DNA of 64,000 nt from Xanthoparmelia taractica. Taxonomy: Eukaryota; Ascomycota; Lecanoromycetes; Lecanorales; Parmeliaceae. The stretch covers positions 1-64,000 of the forward strand of contig JANQBS010000047.1 in the NCBI GenBank assembly GCA_033085395.1, read 5' to 3'. The position numbers and the translations under genes were made by a program. Shown in pieces: positions 50,347-62,176 of this stretch (position 1 is its first letter; the number at the start of each line of letters is the position of its first letter). The notes under the pieces are model-generated. The model was given only the letters and a program-made list of their open reading frames with translations. It made no database searches and had not been told where the DNA came from.

Positions 50347-52225
50347 ATGCCTCTGAATGCCTTTGCCATTTATCCAGCCTCAGATCGTGAGTTTATCTCT
50401 TTCCCTAGCCGTCGGAGCGTTGTCCACAGTGCAAATGGAATGGTAGCATGTACTCAGCCGCTGGCTGCTCAAGCAGGCCAGAGAATACTACGGGCAGGTG
50501 GGAACGCAGCAGATGCAGCTGTGGCCGTGGCAGCCGCCTTGAATATGACGGAGCCCGCTTCTACCGGGATTGGGGGCGATATATTCTGTCTCTTCTACGA
50601 CGCTAAGACTAAGAAGGTAGAGTCCCTAAATGGGTCTGGCCGGTCTTCAGGAAACACGTCATTGGAGCAAATGCGAAAAGACTTGGGAGTGGAGCCCGGA
50701 GAGCCTGGTACTATACCCATGGCGAGCGTTCAAGCTGTTACTACACCGGGAGCCGCAGCCGGATGGGTAGACACGGTCGAAAGATTCGGCAGTGGAAGGC
50801 TCAGCATGGAGGATATCTTGACACCTGCAATCGAGCTTGGCGAAGAGGGATTTCCAGTGGCGCAGCTGTCTTCGCTATTCGTGAGCCACGCAACTTCTTA
50901 AAAGATGGATTAGTGCTGATCATTAGTAGTGGCGCAACTACGAGGAGCGCATTCGCGAATCTTCCCCCAATTTTGGTGAAATGTTGAAAACGGATAGCAC
51001 GGCGCCAGACGGCAAACGAGCTCCCAGGCCAGGGGAATTGTTCCACAATCCAACTCTGGCTAATACATTCCGACTTCTCGCCAAGAACGGCAAAGCTGGG
51101 TTCTACGAGGGTTCCGTAGCCGAAGCTCTGGTTAAAGTCGTTCAGGACCTGGGAGGCTATCTGACTCTCGAAGACATGAAATACCACGCCCAAGAGGGAA
51201 CCGAGGAAACAAAACCAATTTCCTTGAGATTTCAAGGCCAAGACATCGGCGCTGTCCTGAGCAAAGGTCTCAATGGACAGCCAAGCCAGAATTTCCCATC
51301 CCAAGGTGTGGAAGTATGGGAGCACCCACCCAATGGTCAGGGAATAGTTGCATTGATGGCTCTAGGAATACTGGAAGAACTCGAGAAAACCGGCCAAATT
51401 CGTAAATTCGCAGAAGACGAGCACAATTGCACCGAATACCTCCATGCGGTGATTGAAGCCCTACGTATCTCCTTCGCAGACGCTTCCTGGTTCGTCACAG
51501 ACCCTCACGTTGTCAAAGTACCAACGGAGGAAATGATCTCAAAGCCTTACCTTGCTGAACGTGCCAAACTTTTTAATCCTAACAAAGCATCAAAGCATCC
51601 AGCCCACGGCTCACCGGCCCACAACCATAGCGACACTGTCTATTTCGCCACAACTGACAAGGACGGCAACGGCTGCAGTTTCATCAACAGTAACTTTGGT
51701 GGCTTCGGTACATGCATCATTCCCAAAGGCTGTGGCTTCACCTTACAAAACCGTGGTGCGGGCTTCAGTCTAGATGAGAGCCATCCCAACGTCTTCGCCC
51801 CGAGGAAGAGACCGTACCATACCATCATCCCATCAATAATTACAAATGCCGACGATGGCAGCCTACATTCCGTATACGGCGTGATGGGCGGCTTCATGCA
51901 GCCACAAGGACATGTCCAGGTATTGTTGAACATGCTGGCGTTCAAGTACAACCCACAATCTGCGCTAGATGCGCCGAGATTTTGTATAGGGGCTGGAATG
52001 CCTGATCAAGGCACTCTGCTGGAAACTATCTATCTTGAAGAAGGCATCAGCGAGGAGACTAAGAATGGGTTGACAGCACTGGGGCATAATGTTGAAATAG
52101 TCAAGGAGTATGAGAGGGGACTGTTCGGTAGGGGACAAGTTATCAGATGTCATATGGAAGAGGGCCGGCACGTTTTCAGTGCTGGAAGTGATCCTAGAGG
52201 GGACGGGGCGGCATTCCCAGTATGA
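50347..52225 (+). CDS. Gamma-glutamyltranspeptidase-like (YwrD-type) Ntn hydrolase
   Basis: Self-cleaving Ntn hydrolase of the gamma-glutamyltransferase family, acting on glutathione or gamma-glutamyl compounds. Exons 50,347-50,880 and 50,930-52,225. The 49-nt intron 50,881-50,929 begins gtgagc and ends attagtag. Splicing joins FPVAQLSSLF to WRNYEERIRESSPNFGEMLK. 609 residues. Motifs: ACTQPLAAQAGQRIL, GGNAADAAVA, TGIGGDIFCLFYD, NGSGRS; the autocleavage/nucleophile Thr at about residue 414 in HSDTVYFATTDKDGNG; then INSNFGGFG and GGFMQPQGHVQVLLNML. The DTVYF context fits the YwrD-like branch rather than classical secreted GGT (TTH). No signal peptide, so probably cytosolic. About 25 residues (around DIGAVLSKGLNGQ) look like an insertion relative to the family and might be a missed intron. 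Confidence 0.92.
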
Positions 52226-52302
52226 TGGATCCACCAGACCATATAGAAACGTTATGCAGATAGAGAAAAATCCTCAACGATTTTTTGCAAAGCAAAGATG
52301 CC

Positions 52303-52977
52303 GTGTATATGTTGCATCGCCCCCGTGGATCGTGCATGCCCATGGATATGACGGATATCCATCGGGAGGATACTTCCTGGTGGTGCCGTCACGCCCATCT
52401 CATGGGCATTTTAAAAATTCCTTATTTCTTATTTCACTAATTATATAAAACAAATATCAGAAATCTAATAAAAAAATGTTATTTTTCATCGTTTATTTTA
52501 TTTATATAATTTAAAATCATTTAAAATTATTAAGAAATAGAAAAGTTATTATTAAGAAAAGAATCTTTTCTTATAGGGACAAGTTTCGGGGGTGATAGTC
52601 CCTAAGACCCCTATAACAGATTATTGTTAAAAACTTTAATTTTTTTATAGGGCTTCCGGGGGCCTACTACCCCCGAATCTTAACCCTAGAGAAAGAAAAT
52701 CTTTTTTCAATAATAACTTTTCTATTTCTTAATAAATTTGAAAACTTTTAAATTCTATAAATAAAATAAACGATAAAAAATAATATTTTTTTATTAGATT
52801 TCTGATATTTGTTTTATATAGTTAGTGGAATAAGAAATAAGGAATTTTTAAAATGCCCATGAGATGGGCGTGACGGCACCACCAGGAAGTATCCTCCCGA
52901 TGGATATCCGTCATATCCATCGGGGTGATGGGATGGCCATGGATATGCACGACCCACCGGGGTGATGCAACATACAC
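52303..52977. mobile_element. Foldback element with two ~270-330-bp inverted arms
   Basis: The left arm (from gtgta at 52,303) is repeated inverted up to tacac at 52,977. Shared blocks include TGTTGCATC.CCCC, ATGACGGATATCCATCGGGA, GGTGCCGTCACGCCCATCTC and aaaattccttatttctta, with few mismatches. The centre, 52,575-52,680, consists of two hairpin-prone segments (tataggg..ccccta; cgggggcc..acccccg) that are themselves roughly inverted copies. The right arm has an extra ~20 bp (ccatcccatcaccccg). No coding capacity and no clean target duplication, so outer limits are approximate. The strand could fold into a hairpin of several hundred bp. Confidence 0.82.
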
Positions 52978-53330
52978 CATTCGCTTATCGCCGCAAAATT
53001 CGAATATTAGGAGATTTATTTACATCACTATAAGACTAGATACACGTAAAAGATATATATATTAAATAAATTTCGATAAGAATTCTCTTTAAGAAAGCGA
53101 GAGCTAATATATTAAAAATTTAATAATTAAAATTTATCTTTTTTTTTATATATAGCGAAAAAGAATTATAATATTCTTACTTATTATAGTAGATTTCTAA
53201 TAAAATATATAATTCTTTTAATCTAAAAAATAAAAGAAATATATTACGAAGTTATATACTAAATTTTATATAATTATTGTTATAAAAGTATATAATATTA
53301 TAGATTTATAAGATTACGTTTTTGGTGTAA
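52978..53330. other. Isolated A+T-rich patch in the gene-rich half
   Basis: About 330 bp with the same RIP-like composition as the 1-36,990 block, immediately beside the foldback element. No readable product. Probably the remnant of a RIPped repeat; there is no gene. Confidence 0.6.
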
Positions 53331-53584
53331 AATGGGAAATAGTGTATGGCTGAATAGTGCCAGGGCGAGGGACGAGTCCTAGCTGCGTGGCGCGATTAGG
53401 GCTTCCATCAGGTCTTGGCGCTGAGTCATTATAGGTACATAGTCACGTGTTTCATGCACACCTAAGCTTCTGTTATACCTCATCTTGTTTCTACGAGGCT
53501 ACAGCCTACGTAGTATGTTACCGTCACACCCCGGATCATCAGAAGCCGAACCTCCTCCTACTGCTTCTTCGTAGCCACCTCACA

Positions 53585-54847
53585 TCACAATTCCTCAAAG
53601 TCTTCGGCATCGCAAACATCGTCCTCGTCATCACCTGCGTCCACAGACGAACTTGCAGGCGCACGCGCACGCGTAGAACTGCTACTGCTGACGACAGCAA
53701 CCAGCGTCGTAGGCGTCGGAGGTGAAGCTGCAGGAATAGAAGAAGAAGACGAGGGAGTGCCGCTGCCATCCTTGGATCCTGCCTTCGAGCCTACGCTTGA
53801 AGCTCCACCGACCACTTGGGCCCCTGCTTTCCGTCCATCATGGCCACTTGGAAGCTCGGATTTTCGCGGAGGTGAAGCTGCAGGAATAGACGAGGACGAG
53901 GGAGTGCCGCTGCCATCTTGAGATCCTGCCTTTGAGCCTACGCTTGAAGCTCCGCCGACCACTTGGGCCCCTGCTTTCCGTCCATCATGTCCAAGTGGGA
54001 GGTTGGGTTCTCCCGCCATGGTGCCGATGTTTCCGCTGCTGAAAGAGGAGGAACCGCTGCTGGAGCTTGATGACGAGCCGCTTCCGGAGTTTGACGATGA
54101 TCCACTGCTGGACGAAGACGAGGAACCGCTTCCAGAGCCCGATGAGGAAGAGCTTCCGGAGTTCGATGACGAACCACCGCCAGAAGATGACGATGCTGCA
54201 CTGTTTGAGCTCGACGAAGAGCCTCCGGCGCTTGACGACGACGAACTTGATGCACTCGACGAAGCATCCAGACTTCCCAACCCGGACCCATAGGGTCCAT
54301 TGTCTAGCGCCGAGCAATCCGGCAACAGCTGCGCTAGCCCAGTCAGCACTCCGGGTCCCACTGCCCCAAAGAACTGCCCCGTAACGCCACTATCGGCGCA
54401 TAAATCAATGTGGATTTCCTTGCCATAGCCCGTATTGACAGGATGCGCCTCGTTCTGATCACAGTACGCAGCATCCGTGCACTGATCATTGATCTTCACC
54501 ACCACACTCGTTCCCACGGAGCGCCCGTTGGAGGGAAACGCATTATTTTGGGGTGTAATGTGCCAGCATTGGCCGCAGCCTTTGCCGACGCCGGAGGCTA
54601 TGTTGCTGGCGCTGCAGTCGACGCCGCCGGCGCCGAGGTTGTTGCAGCCGGCATAGGTGAGATTGTTGGAGGCTGCGAAGCCTGTGCCATGGAAGCCTGC
54701 TGCTGATGGGCCACAGGCCACAGTGGGGCCGCAGGTGGGGTTCCAGGTGAAGGAGGAGGTAAGGATAGGGTTGGAGTTTGATCGGGCGGTTTTGATCACG
54801 GTAGTGGTAAGAAAGACGACGGCCGGGAGGAATGATGGCAAGCGCAT
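53585..54847 (-). CDS. Secreted double-psi beta-barrel (expansin/barwin-like) protein
   Basis: 420 residues, one exon. The N-terminal signal peptide (MRLPSFLPAVVFLTTTVIKT, cleavage near residue 23) is followed by a Cys-rich double-psi beta-barrel domain, about residues 40-185: TYAGCNNLGAGG, KGCGQCWHITP, SVVVKINDQCTD, AYCDQ, and EIHIDLCADSG. The Asp/Cys arrangement (NDQC, HIDLC) is that of RlpA/expansin-like and GH45-like fungal proteins, which act on or bind cell-wall polysaccharide; catalytic activity is not shown. A Ser/Gly/Asn linker (about 195-285) leads to two tandem 50-residue repeats and a Ser-rich, then strongly acidic tail (DAGDDEDDVCDAEDFEEL). There is no GPI-type hydrophobic end. 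Confidence 0.85.
   Translation of the reverse strand: MRLPSFLPAVVFLTTTVIKTARSNSNPILTSSFTWNPTCGPTVACGPSAAGFHGTGFAASNNLTYAGCNNLGAGGVDCSASNIASGVGKGCGQCWHITPQNNAFPSNGRSVGTSVVVKINDQCTDAAYCDQNEAHPVNTGYGKEIHIDLCADSGVTGQFFGAVGPGVLTGLAQLLPDCSALDNGPYGSGLGSLDASSSASSSSSSSAGGSSSSSNSAASSSSGGGSSSNSGSSSSSGSGSGSSSSSSSGSSSNSGSGSSSSSSSGSSSFSSGNIGTMAGEPNLPLGHDGRKAGAQVVGGASSVGSKAGSQDGSGTPSSSSIPAASPPRKSELPSGHDGRKAGAQVVGGASSVGSKAGSKDGSGTPSSSSSIPAASPPTPTTLVAVVSSSSSTRARAPASSSVDAGDDEDDVCDAEDFEEL
53717..54004 (-). repeat. 150-bp coding tandem repeat in the secreted protein gene
   Basis: Two units with a 150-bp period (ggtgaagctg at 53,721 and 53,871) encode GHDGRKAGAQVVGGASSVGS followed by KAGS.DGSGTPSSSS and IPAASPP. 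The near identity indicates recent expansion or homogenisation. Confidence 0.88.
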
Positions 54848-56553
54848 ATTGAATGAAAGGTGGATCGAAAAGTCAAATCTGCAAGTACGAGCACAAACGA
54901 AGGTGGAATCCTAGCCAGAGGATCTGATATGAATGAGTGACCGCTCCGTCAAGGAGTCTCAACTTTGCAGCAACGAGCGTGCAAGAAAAAGCAAACAGTG
55001 CGAGCCCCCCCCTCTTATCAAATTTCCGCGAACATAATCTTACAGTCTATGTACCCCGCGCGCGGCAGACGGATTTTAGAAGGATCGTGGTAGTCATCTC
55101 AGCTTACTTCTAGACGGTACTCGCATTGCGCGGCTCATGGCGACTTGCCCGCTTTTGGTAGCTGCGAAATATACGAAACATTCCGTGTTTCCAAAGTCAT
55201 GGCGGCTCGGCTGGTACTGGAGTCCCTCTTCCACTATTCCTTTCGGGGGTCAAAGAAGCTGTGGGCGTCGGCTTACCCTTTGAATCGTCCATTCGGAACC
55301 AAGGCCCATACTTCTATTCGGCTTGGCGGTAAGGTTGAATTCCCTAACTCCATACAGGATCTATTCCGTTTAACTAGAAGTACCAACAAGTTCGAAGCCA
55401 TCGAGGTCGTTCTTGGCGGCCGGGTAAGCAAATTACGAAGTGCGGTGTATGTGGTAAGCGTGGTGTTTCAAAATGTTTTAATTTGCCGCCCCAAAGATCT
55501 GATGTTTCTATAAGCGCCAGCACCATCGAAACAAATCTAGATCGTCAGAGATGTTGGAGCTTTAACATTGCGATGTTAGCGAGATGCTAACGATGAGAAT
55601 GAGGGGTGCGTGATGGAAGATTAAAGAGGTTCAGATCAGATTCGAGCGGCAGATGAAATCCAAAGTCGTGTTACCATTGACTTGGTCTTGCAGCGGCTCG
55701 GGGATTTTCTCGTTCATGTCTCTGGGTCGTCCGCTTGCATCATCAGATTGAGAACATTTCGTGATATATGTTGATGCGTACGAACCTTCGCTCACCGATC
55801 GCAGTTCAGCTTTTAAGAGAGAGACTGATTCTGGCAAAGAGCGAAGACCGGGTTGAGCATAGCTTGAGATATATCAACTGGGTGATGCGGGTCTGAGTCG
55901 TAGAATACTCAAGATTGGTCCAAGACCCGAGGCCAGTAATTGGTCCGTTGGATCTTTCTGTGGGTTTCATGGCGGTTGGAACAATCCAGAATGCAGAGGG
56001 TTCCCGAAGTCGAAGAGGTTTTCAAAATACGAATTGCCAGGATGGTGGAGTTACGAACCATAGATCTCTCCATCTACGAGAATGCAAGAAGCGCAAATCA
56101 TGTTTTGGATATGTTATGCGTTTTGAGTGACTCACGTATAAACCAGAGCAGGGACCGCAACGACAAACGTTAAGCCAACGTTTGCTCTACAGCTCCTTCC
56201 ACTAACTTCAGGATACCACCAAAGCAAATTTCCTTGACATCGTCACTTGCTCAAACCTCCAACGATCCAGAAGAATCACCAGCCATCACCGTGCATGGCT
56301 TACGAAAACATTACTAACAATATCCGGTTTAGCGTAGCACGGTTATCTTTTCCTACTTCGGTATGTGTTCATACCTTCGTCTTTTGAGAGTTTTCTTAAT
56401 CAGCAGACCACATATCAATTGCTCTATGCCGACCTATTTCAAGTAAAGGCGGTCGTCCTGTATATATACTCCCCCCCTTCGAGAGGTGTCTGAACGTAGA
56501 AAGAAGAAGAAACCCAAACGCTGTCTGTGACCGTTCAGCGTATTCGGCTCAGC
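54848..56553. other. Intergenic region, no recognisable gene
   Basis: Contains the promoters of the minus-strand secreted protein gene and, at its right end, of the GMC gene. A plus-strand frame at 55,145-55,513 (122 codons, starting MPAFGSCEIYETF) has no recognisable domain; low support as a gene. Confidence 0.4.
56461..56469 (+). promoter_or_regulatory. Possible TATA box of the GMC oxidoreductase gene
   Basis: tatatatac followed by a C-run and CT tract, 85 bp upstream of the ATG at 56,554. Position and sequence are typical of fungal promoters; no other support. Confidence 0.35.
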
Positions 56554-58683
56554 ATGGGTAGTCAAGCAGAGCATGATCAGGACCTCTATGATTATGTAAT
56601 ATGCGGGTATATCTTCATTGAGAAGTACTTCACCTCAAGAAGCTCTGACACTCGTTCTTAGCGGTGGAACTGCGGGCTGTGTTTTGGCTGGGCGGCTTGC
56701 CGAGGATTCTGACCTATCAATTCTCCTAGTCGAGGCTGGTCCTTCCAACGAAGCGGTGCCTGCGTCGGCAATGCCGGCCGCGTTTGTCTGCCTACAGCCC
56801 GTCATCAACCATGACCGCCGGGCTGACTTCTGCACAAAGTTGGACCCAGATCGTGGGCTCGAAGGCAGATTGGAATATCAAGGGCGAAGCTTCTCCCCAG
56901 TTGAATGATCGCCGGCTCGACTTGCATAGAGGAAGGTATCATACGAAAATGCTTCTAAATGTAGAAAGCACTATACCTATCTGATCTTATTTAGATTTCT
57001 CGGCGGTTCCAGTGGTTGCAATGGGACGTTATGCATTCGTGGCACTCCACAGGACTACGATGACTGGAATGTCGATGGCTGGAGCGGAGAGCAGGTCTTC
57101 AAGTACATGTGCAAGGTGAGCCATGGTAGCCTAGGATCTTCAAGTCCTCGATACTTGTACAGTGTTGTAGGCAGAGACCTTCCATCCAACACCTTGGCTC
57201 AAAACAAAAGAGGGCTCTCACGGCAGCAACGGACCCTTGCACACGGGACCACACGTACCTGCACCAATATCAAGCATGGTTCTTGAGTCATACCAATCAA
57301 AAGGCTTTCCCCTAATTCCAGACCTTTTAACTACCGGCGAGAGTCCTCATGCTTGTGGGCATGCAATTCGCTCAATCTTCCAGGGTGTGAGATCAACCGC
57401 AGCCGATTACATCACGAAAAGCAATGGAAGAAGCAATATCAGTGTCAAGACAGACACTATCGTTGACCGCGTAGTCATGGTCAGCGATGGGAAACGAAAA
57501 AGAGCAATTGGAGCGCAACTACAGAGTGCAACCGGCGACAAGATCCTCGTGAAAGCGCGCAAAGAATTCATTGTCTCGGGAGGTGCTTACAATAGCCCAG
57601 GTATCCTACTCCGATCGGGAATAGGTCCTAAGCAAGCGGTGCAGGAATTGAGGATTGAAAGCCAGGTCGACCTTGGCGGAGTTGGGAAGAATCTAATGGA
57701 CCACCCTGTGAGTCGAGTTTGAGCATGAAAAACCATCGTCCCAGCAGCACAAGTGGAAGCGAGATGCTAATCAGCACCAGCTCGCCTTGATCCTCTACGA
57801 AGTCTCAAAGCCCAACCTGACAACCGACCACCTCGTCTGGCACGACGGCGCCGAAAAAGATTCCATCGCACAGTACCAAAAAGATCAAACGGGCTTCTTC
57901 TCGCAATTCCCATTCGGCACCTTCGCCTTCGCCCGACTCGACGATCGACTATCCGACTCCGAGTTATGGCAAAAGGCACCACGTGCGCAAGGCCGCGATC
58001 CCATGGGCCTCACTTCCAAACAACCGCACGTCGAGTTCTGGAACACGGAGTGCTACGGCCCCAAAGCGTATGGGGAAGTGCCTGGGAACGGCAAGCAGGC
58101 TTTTGCGATGATCACCACCCTGTTTGGGGGACAGTCGCGCGGGGAGGTGAGGCTCCATAGTGCGGATCCCACGAAGAATCCTATTGTGGATCATAAGCAT
58201 TTCAGCGATCCGCTTGATCTTCTTGTCCTGAGTGAAGGCTGTCGCCTGGTAAACGAGATTATAGTTGAAGGCGTTGGGACAAAAGACGTCATTAAAGGTT
58301 CCTGGCCGCAGCACCTGATACATCATACCCAGAAAGATCGATCGGAGTGGGAGGCATATGTGCAGAGAGAGGCAGACACTTGTAAGCGAAACCTTCCCCC
58401 CCCCCTTCCCCCACCCTCGCCTTCTTCAACACTCATCAGCACTACTACCCCCAGCTGACGGCTCATGGCTACGTCCCCAGGCTACCATCCAGCCGGCACC
58501 TGCAAAATGGGCAACGATGACGACGAAATGGCCGTAGTTGATGCCCAGCTACGCGTACGAGGCGTGGATAATCTTCGTGTCGTGGACGCTAGTATTATTC
58601 CGACGCTGATGGGCGGGCATCCGCAGATGGCTGTTTATGCTATTGCGGAGAAGGCTGCAGATTTGATCAAGGGGGTTTGCTAA
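56554..58683 (+). CDS. GMC oxidoreductase (glucose-methanol-choline family)
   Basis: FAD-dependent alcohol oxidase/dehydrogenase; substrate unknown. Seven exons: 56,554-56,606; 56,662-56,781; 56,840-56,935; 56,995-57,115; 57,171-57,707; 57,781-58,381; 58,481-58,683. All six introns are GT..AG and the phases agree, giving 576 residues plus stop. Domain signs: dinucleotide-binding YDYVICGGGTAGCVLAGRLA at residues 14-33 with VEAG after it; DWN and DLHRGRFLGGSSGCNGTL; RGTPQDYDDW; HGSNGPLHTG; VSGGAYNSPGILLRSGIGP (second GMC signature); NLMDHP; and the C-terminal catalytic pair, His512 in CYHPAGTCKMG and His556 in MGGHPQM, aligning with the two active-site His of glucose oxidase. No signal peptide or obvious peroxisomal tail. 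The acceptor of intron 5 could instead be 57,774, adding two residues. Confidence 0.92.
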
Positions 58684-59070
58684 AGCGATCGCGTAAGATG
58701 GTTCTTTTTGCGATGGTGGATGTGATGTAAGGAGTGGATTGGTAGTGGTTTGGGGTTTGTGCGTAAGGTAAGAAGGTACTTGGGCGAGAGGATTTGGTTG
58801 AGCTGGCTCGGGTTGGAAATGATGATGCGTGGGCGTTGATGAGATGGTTGGGTAAAGAATGGAGGGATTGTGTAATAGTCTCTCTTTATTCTGCGTTGGG
58901 ATAGGAATCTTGGGGCAATTTGAAACAGTTTTTAAAAGTGGAAAGCAAGGAAGATTCTACACGATCAAACGCCTCGAAGCCATGGAGATACTTGCCAAAC
59001 CAAGAGACTGCATAACGATACAAAGTCGTCACAGCACACCAAACAAACACAGCAGGCACATCCCAAAACC
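58684..59070. other. Convergent intergenic spacer
   Basis: 387 bp between the ends of the GMC and RIB3 genes, holding both 3' untranslated regions. No gene seen. Confidence 0.5.
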
Positions 59071-59912
59071 TCAAGCGCTACCATTCACATCTATCTCTCT
59101 ATCCTCTCTATCCACAAACTCCACCAAATCCTCAATCGTACAAACCCTCAACCCCCACCTCCTCCCAAACCCCAAACACCCATCCCTCCTCATCATCCCC
59201 CCGCCCTTCCTCTCCGCCACCCCGGTCCCATTCCCCACCCCATTCCCCTCCACCTCCTCCCCATCCTCCACAAGTTCACAAATAACACCCACCGGCCTCT
59301 TCCCCGCCAGTCTACAAAACTCCACCGCTGCCTCCGTATGCCCCCTCCTCTCCCTCACCCCTCCATCCCGTGCCCTAAGCGGAAACACATGACCAGGCCG
59401 TCTGAAATCGCTGTCTTTCGCGGATGCGGACGCGAGGGCTCGGCACGTGAGGGCGCGGTCGTGCGCGGATATGCCGGTTGTGATTGATGGGTGGGTGGGG
59501 GGCGAGGCGTCGAGGGAGAGGGTGTAGGCGGTTTGGTTGGGGTCGGCGTTTTGGGGGACCATTTGGGGGAGGTTGAGGGTTTTTGTTAGAGGGGTGGGGA
59601 GGGGGGCGCAGATTAGGCCGCTGGTGGTTGGGGGGTTTAGTTGGTGGATGCTTGCTAGACAGATTGGTGGGTGGGGAGGTAGGGAGGGAAAGCAAGAACG
59701 AGGGTGGGGGGGAAGGGGAATACAATTTACCTTGTATGCCTGATCATAAAGGCCATTTTCTCCGTCGTGACATCTTCGGCTGCGATGATGAGGTCGCCTT
59801 CGTTTTCGCGGTCGGTGGAGTCGAGGACGATGATGAATTCGCCGTTTTTGAAGGCGCGGATGGTGTCTAGGATGCTGTCGAAGTGGAGCTCCGAGGCTCC
59901 ATCGGGTGGCAT
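59071..59912 (-). CDS. RIB3: 3,4-dihydroxy-2-butanone 4-phosphate synthase
   Basis: Riboflavin biosynthesis: converts ribulose 5-phosphate to 3,4-dihydroxy-2-butanone 4-phosphate and formate. Exons 59,731-59,912 and 59,071-59,620, with a 110-nt intron 59,621-59,730 (gtaaat .. ccaactaaacc .. accaccag). Splicing joins MAFMIRHT to SGLICAPLPTPLTKTLNLPQ. 243 residues, the usual size of fungal RIB3. The Mg/substrate-binding acidic loop DRENEGD is at residues 34-40. TAYTLSLDA, GISAHDRALT, FRRPGHVFPLRARDGGVRER and RGHTEAAVEFCRLAG follow in family order. The start at MPPDGASELHFDSI fits the family; an upstream in-frame ATG at 60,080 would add 56 residues of low support. A short acidic/Gly insertion (EDGEEVEGNGVGNG) precedes the last helix. 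Confidence 0.94.
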
Positions 59913-62176
59913 CTGAGGGCCGCGGTGATGCTGGTGTAGTCGTCGCCTTTCTCCAAGAGAATATCGACAGCTGGGTGTGTTGAGAGTTTCTATGCAAGTG
60001 CGAGCGCTCGTTCTTGTCTTGACGAGTTGATTTGGAGCCTTTGGACGGTCTTTGGGGAGATTCTTTTCCGATTTGCTCAAGGAGTTTCAATTTGACATGG
60101 AATGAATTGAAAGAGCCCTGAATGTGCTCTGAGAAGCCAACAGTCCTCAGAGAGGATACTTACTAATGCTGAGGACTCCATGTAGTAAGCATCAAAGGTC
60201 GAAAAATACGATAGTTCCGGTCCAAGCCGCTGTGGAAATTTAATCCATGCTGCGGATCTGTTGATCTCTACCACCGCACACCTTGACGTCGTCCCTTGAT
60301 TTCAACGGATGGATGTCACTATCAATTGTCTTCTGAAGTGGGCAAGTTCACATGTAAGACACACAAGGTTCTCTCACCATTGGAGGTGACTGCCTAATAC
60401 CCGAATTTCTATCTGCGGAGCCGTGCGAATAAGCATGCCTTTCATGACAAAAGAACGTGAAGATCGAGCTATTCTACAGGCTGCACATAGCAATGATCCA
60501 TTGCTCTAGGCAATCAACAAATGCCTCCTGTCCAAACGCAGCACTCTTCTGCGCGAATCCCAAGACACACCTATACCAACATGGTGCACCCGTCCTCGGG
60601 TCTGTGCGGCGTACTGTTCTACAGACCGCAGTGGCCAGCATCTCAAGCAATTGGTCAATAGACGCTTGATTCAGTGTTCTACAGACTATATGATCCGTTC
60701 CATATTTCATTTTCCGGGCAACTACCCTCGTCGACCACTAATGCCCTGATGTGCGAAGGCCACCATCATGGCCTCTGCCTTGTTGCACCAACACCTGCTG
60801 GATGATACACTACATACATTGCATCGAGGGAATCTGACCACAAGAAATAGAGAAATATGCCATACATGGTCTTTCGTGGTGCTATGAGAAAGAATGTGTC
60901 CTGGCCAATTGTGCTAAGTTACCAGAACCTTGGCTGGCGACGGTGGCCTTGGAAGAGGAATCAACTATGGAATACATTGGGCTAGTTACAAAAGAAAAGG
61001 TAGATGTGCTGAAAGATTGGCGTATGGGGCTTGAATAAATGAAAAACCCTGCTGGGATTTGGGTTCCGTCACAGACACCTGGTACGGAGTGAGGAAACGG
61101 TCTATGTGAACGGTTCAACCGCCCCACCTACGATCAGTGGACATATTCCGCTGGGTTGGAGCCGAAGCTAGAAATCGCTCGCGCTTGCTCTAAAGGCCAT
61201 CCGCCTTGTCGTGGTCATATTGGGAAGGGCTTTCCGGGAGGCGAAATTAGCAAGATGGGAAAGACTAGGTGGGAATATCCAAGAAAAGGTATCACATTCA
61301 TTAGACTGCGTGATCTAGATACATTAGGGCGCCGAATCAACACCAACTGGGAGGGAGCTACACATCGACATACACCTCCAAAGAATCAGTTTCCTCTCAC
61401 AGTCGGTCCGTTCGATCCTTTTCCGGACCCAGGATCATCCTATCATGAACGACTTGACACGATTTACGCTAAACCCTACTTCTTGTGAAACCCTTAGCGC
61501 TCGTTGATCTGGTAAAAGATTGCGAGTGAAGAAACTCACTGGGAACAACCTCGTCGAGACCGATGCATCAGCACAAAGCTAGTTGAAGTACAGTGGGACA
61601 GGCGCTGCGACATCCTGGATTGTACTCTATTGCAAGCACAGCGGAGAGGTCTGCCAGTCCATTCCGAAGGAGACATTCCCTTGGTTTTTACGCACTCGGG
61701 ATGATAGGACACCTTTTCTGGTGGAGGCTGATCTCTCTAGATTTTGGAGAGATGTGGTGGTAGGTGCGTGTTCTTCTTGTGGTCTTTGGCGTTCGGGTCC
61801 GTATGGTCACCCTTGAATGTGTCCGCATTGATTTTGTATGGTGAGTTGGTTTTTTTTTTCTGGAGGTTTGCAAAAATCCTTTTCAGTCGGCCTGTGTTTC
61901 GGTTCCGTCTGGATCAATGACCCTTTTCTATGGAAGGTATCCATGGGGTCATCCCGTGACTGAGGTTTGTATCGGAATGGATGGTAACATACGTACGAGT
62001 GATTCTGCCTGCGTGGCCTTGTTAACAGCCGGGATACCCCAAGCGGTACCTTCATAGAGTCTATGGCTTCTCTTCACGATGATGCAGGTGAAAATTTTTT
62101 GCCATCCATTCTGAGGTTCCGGATGGTGTCTTTTGAGTCCTCCCTCTTGGTGAGTGTTCAGGAGATCTTTTAGACC
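59913..62176. other. 2.2 kb with no recognisable gene
   Basis: Includes the RIB3 promoter and leader. Frames such as plus 61,156-61,488 (110 codons) and plus 61,583-61,816 have no domain I can name. Nothing supported. Confidence 0.4.

Noticed and set aside
52308..52974. TA target duplication for the foldback element
   Set aside because: The similarity of the two arms continues outward past the TA (gtgta on both sides), so the TA is inside the inverted repeat and no true duplication was found.
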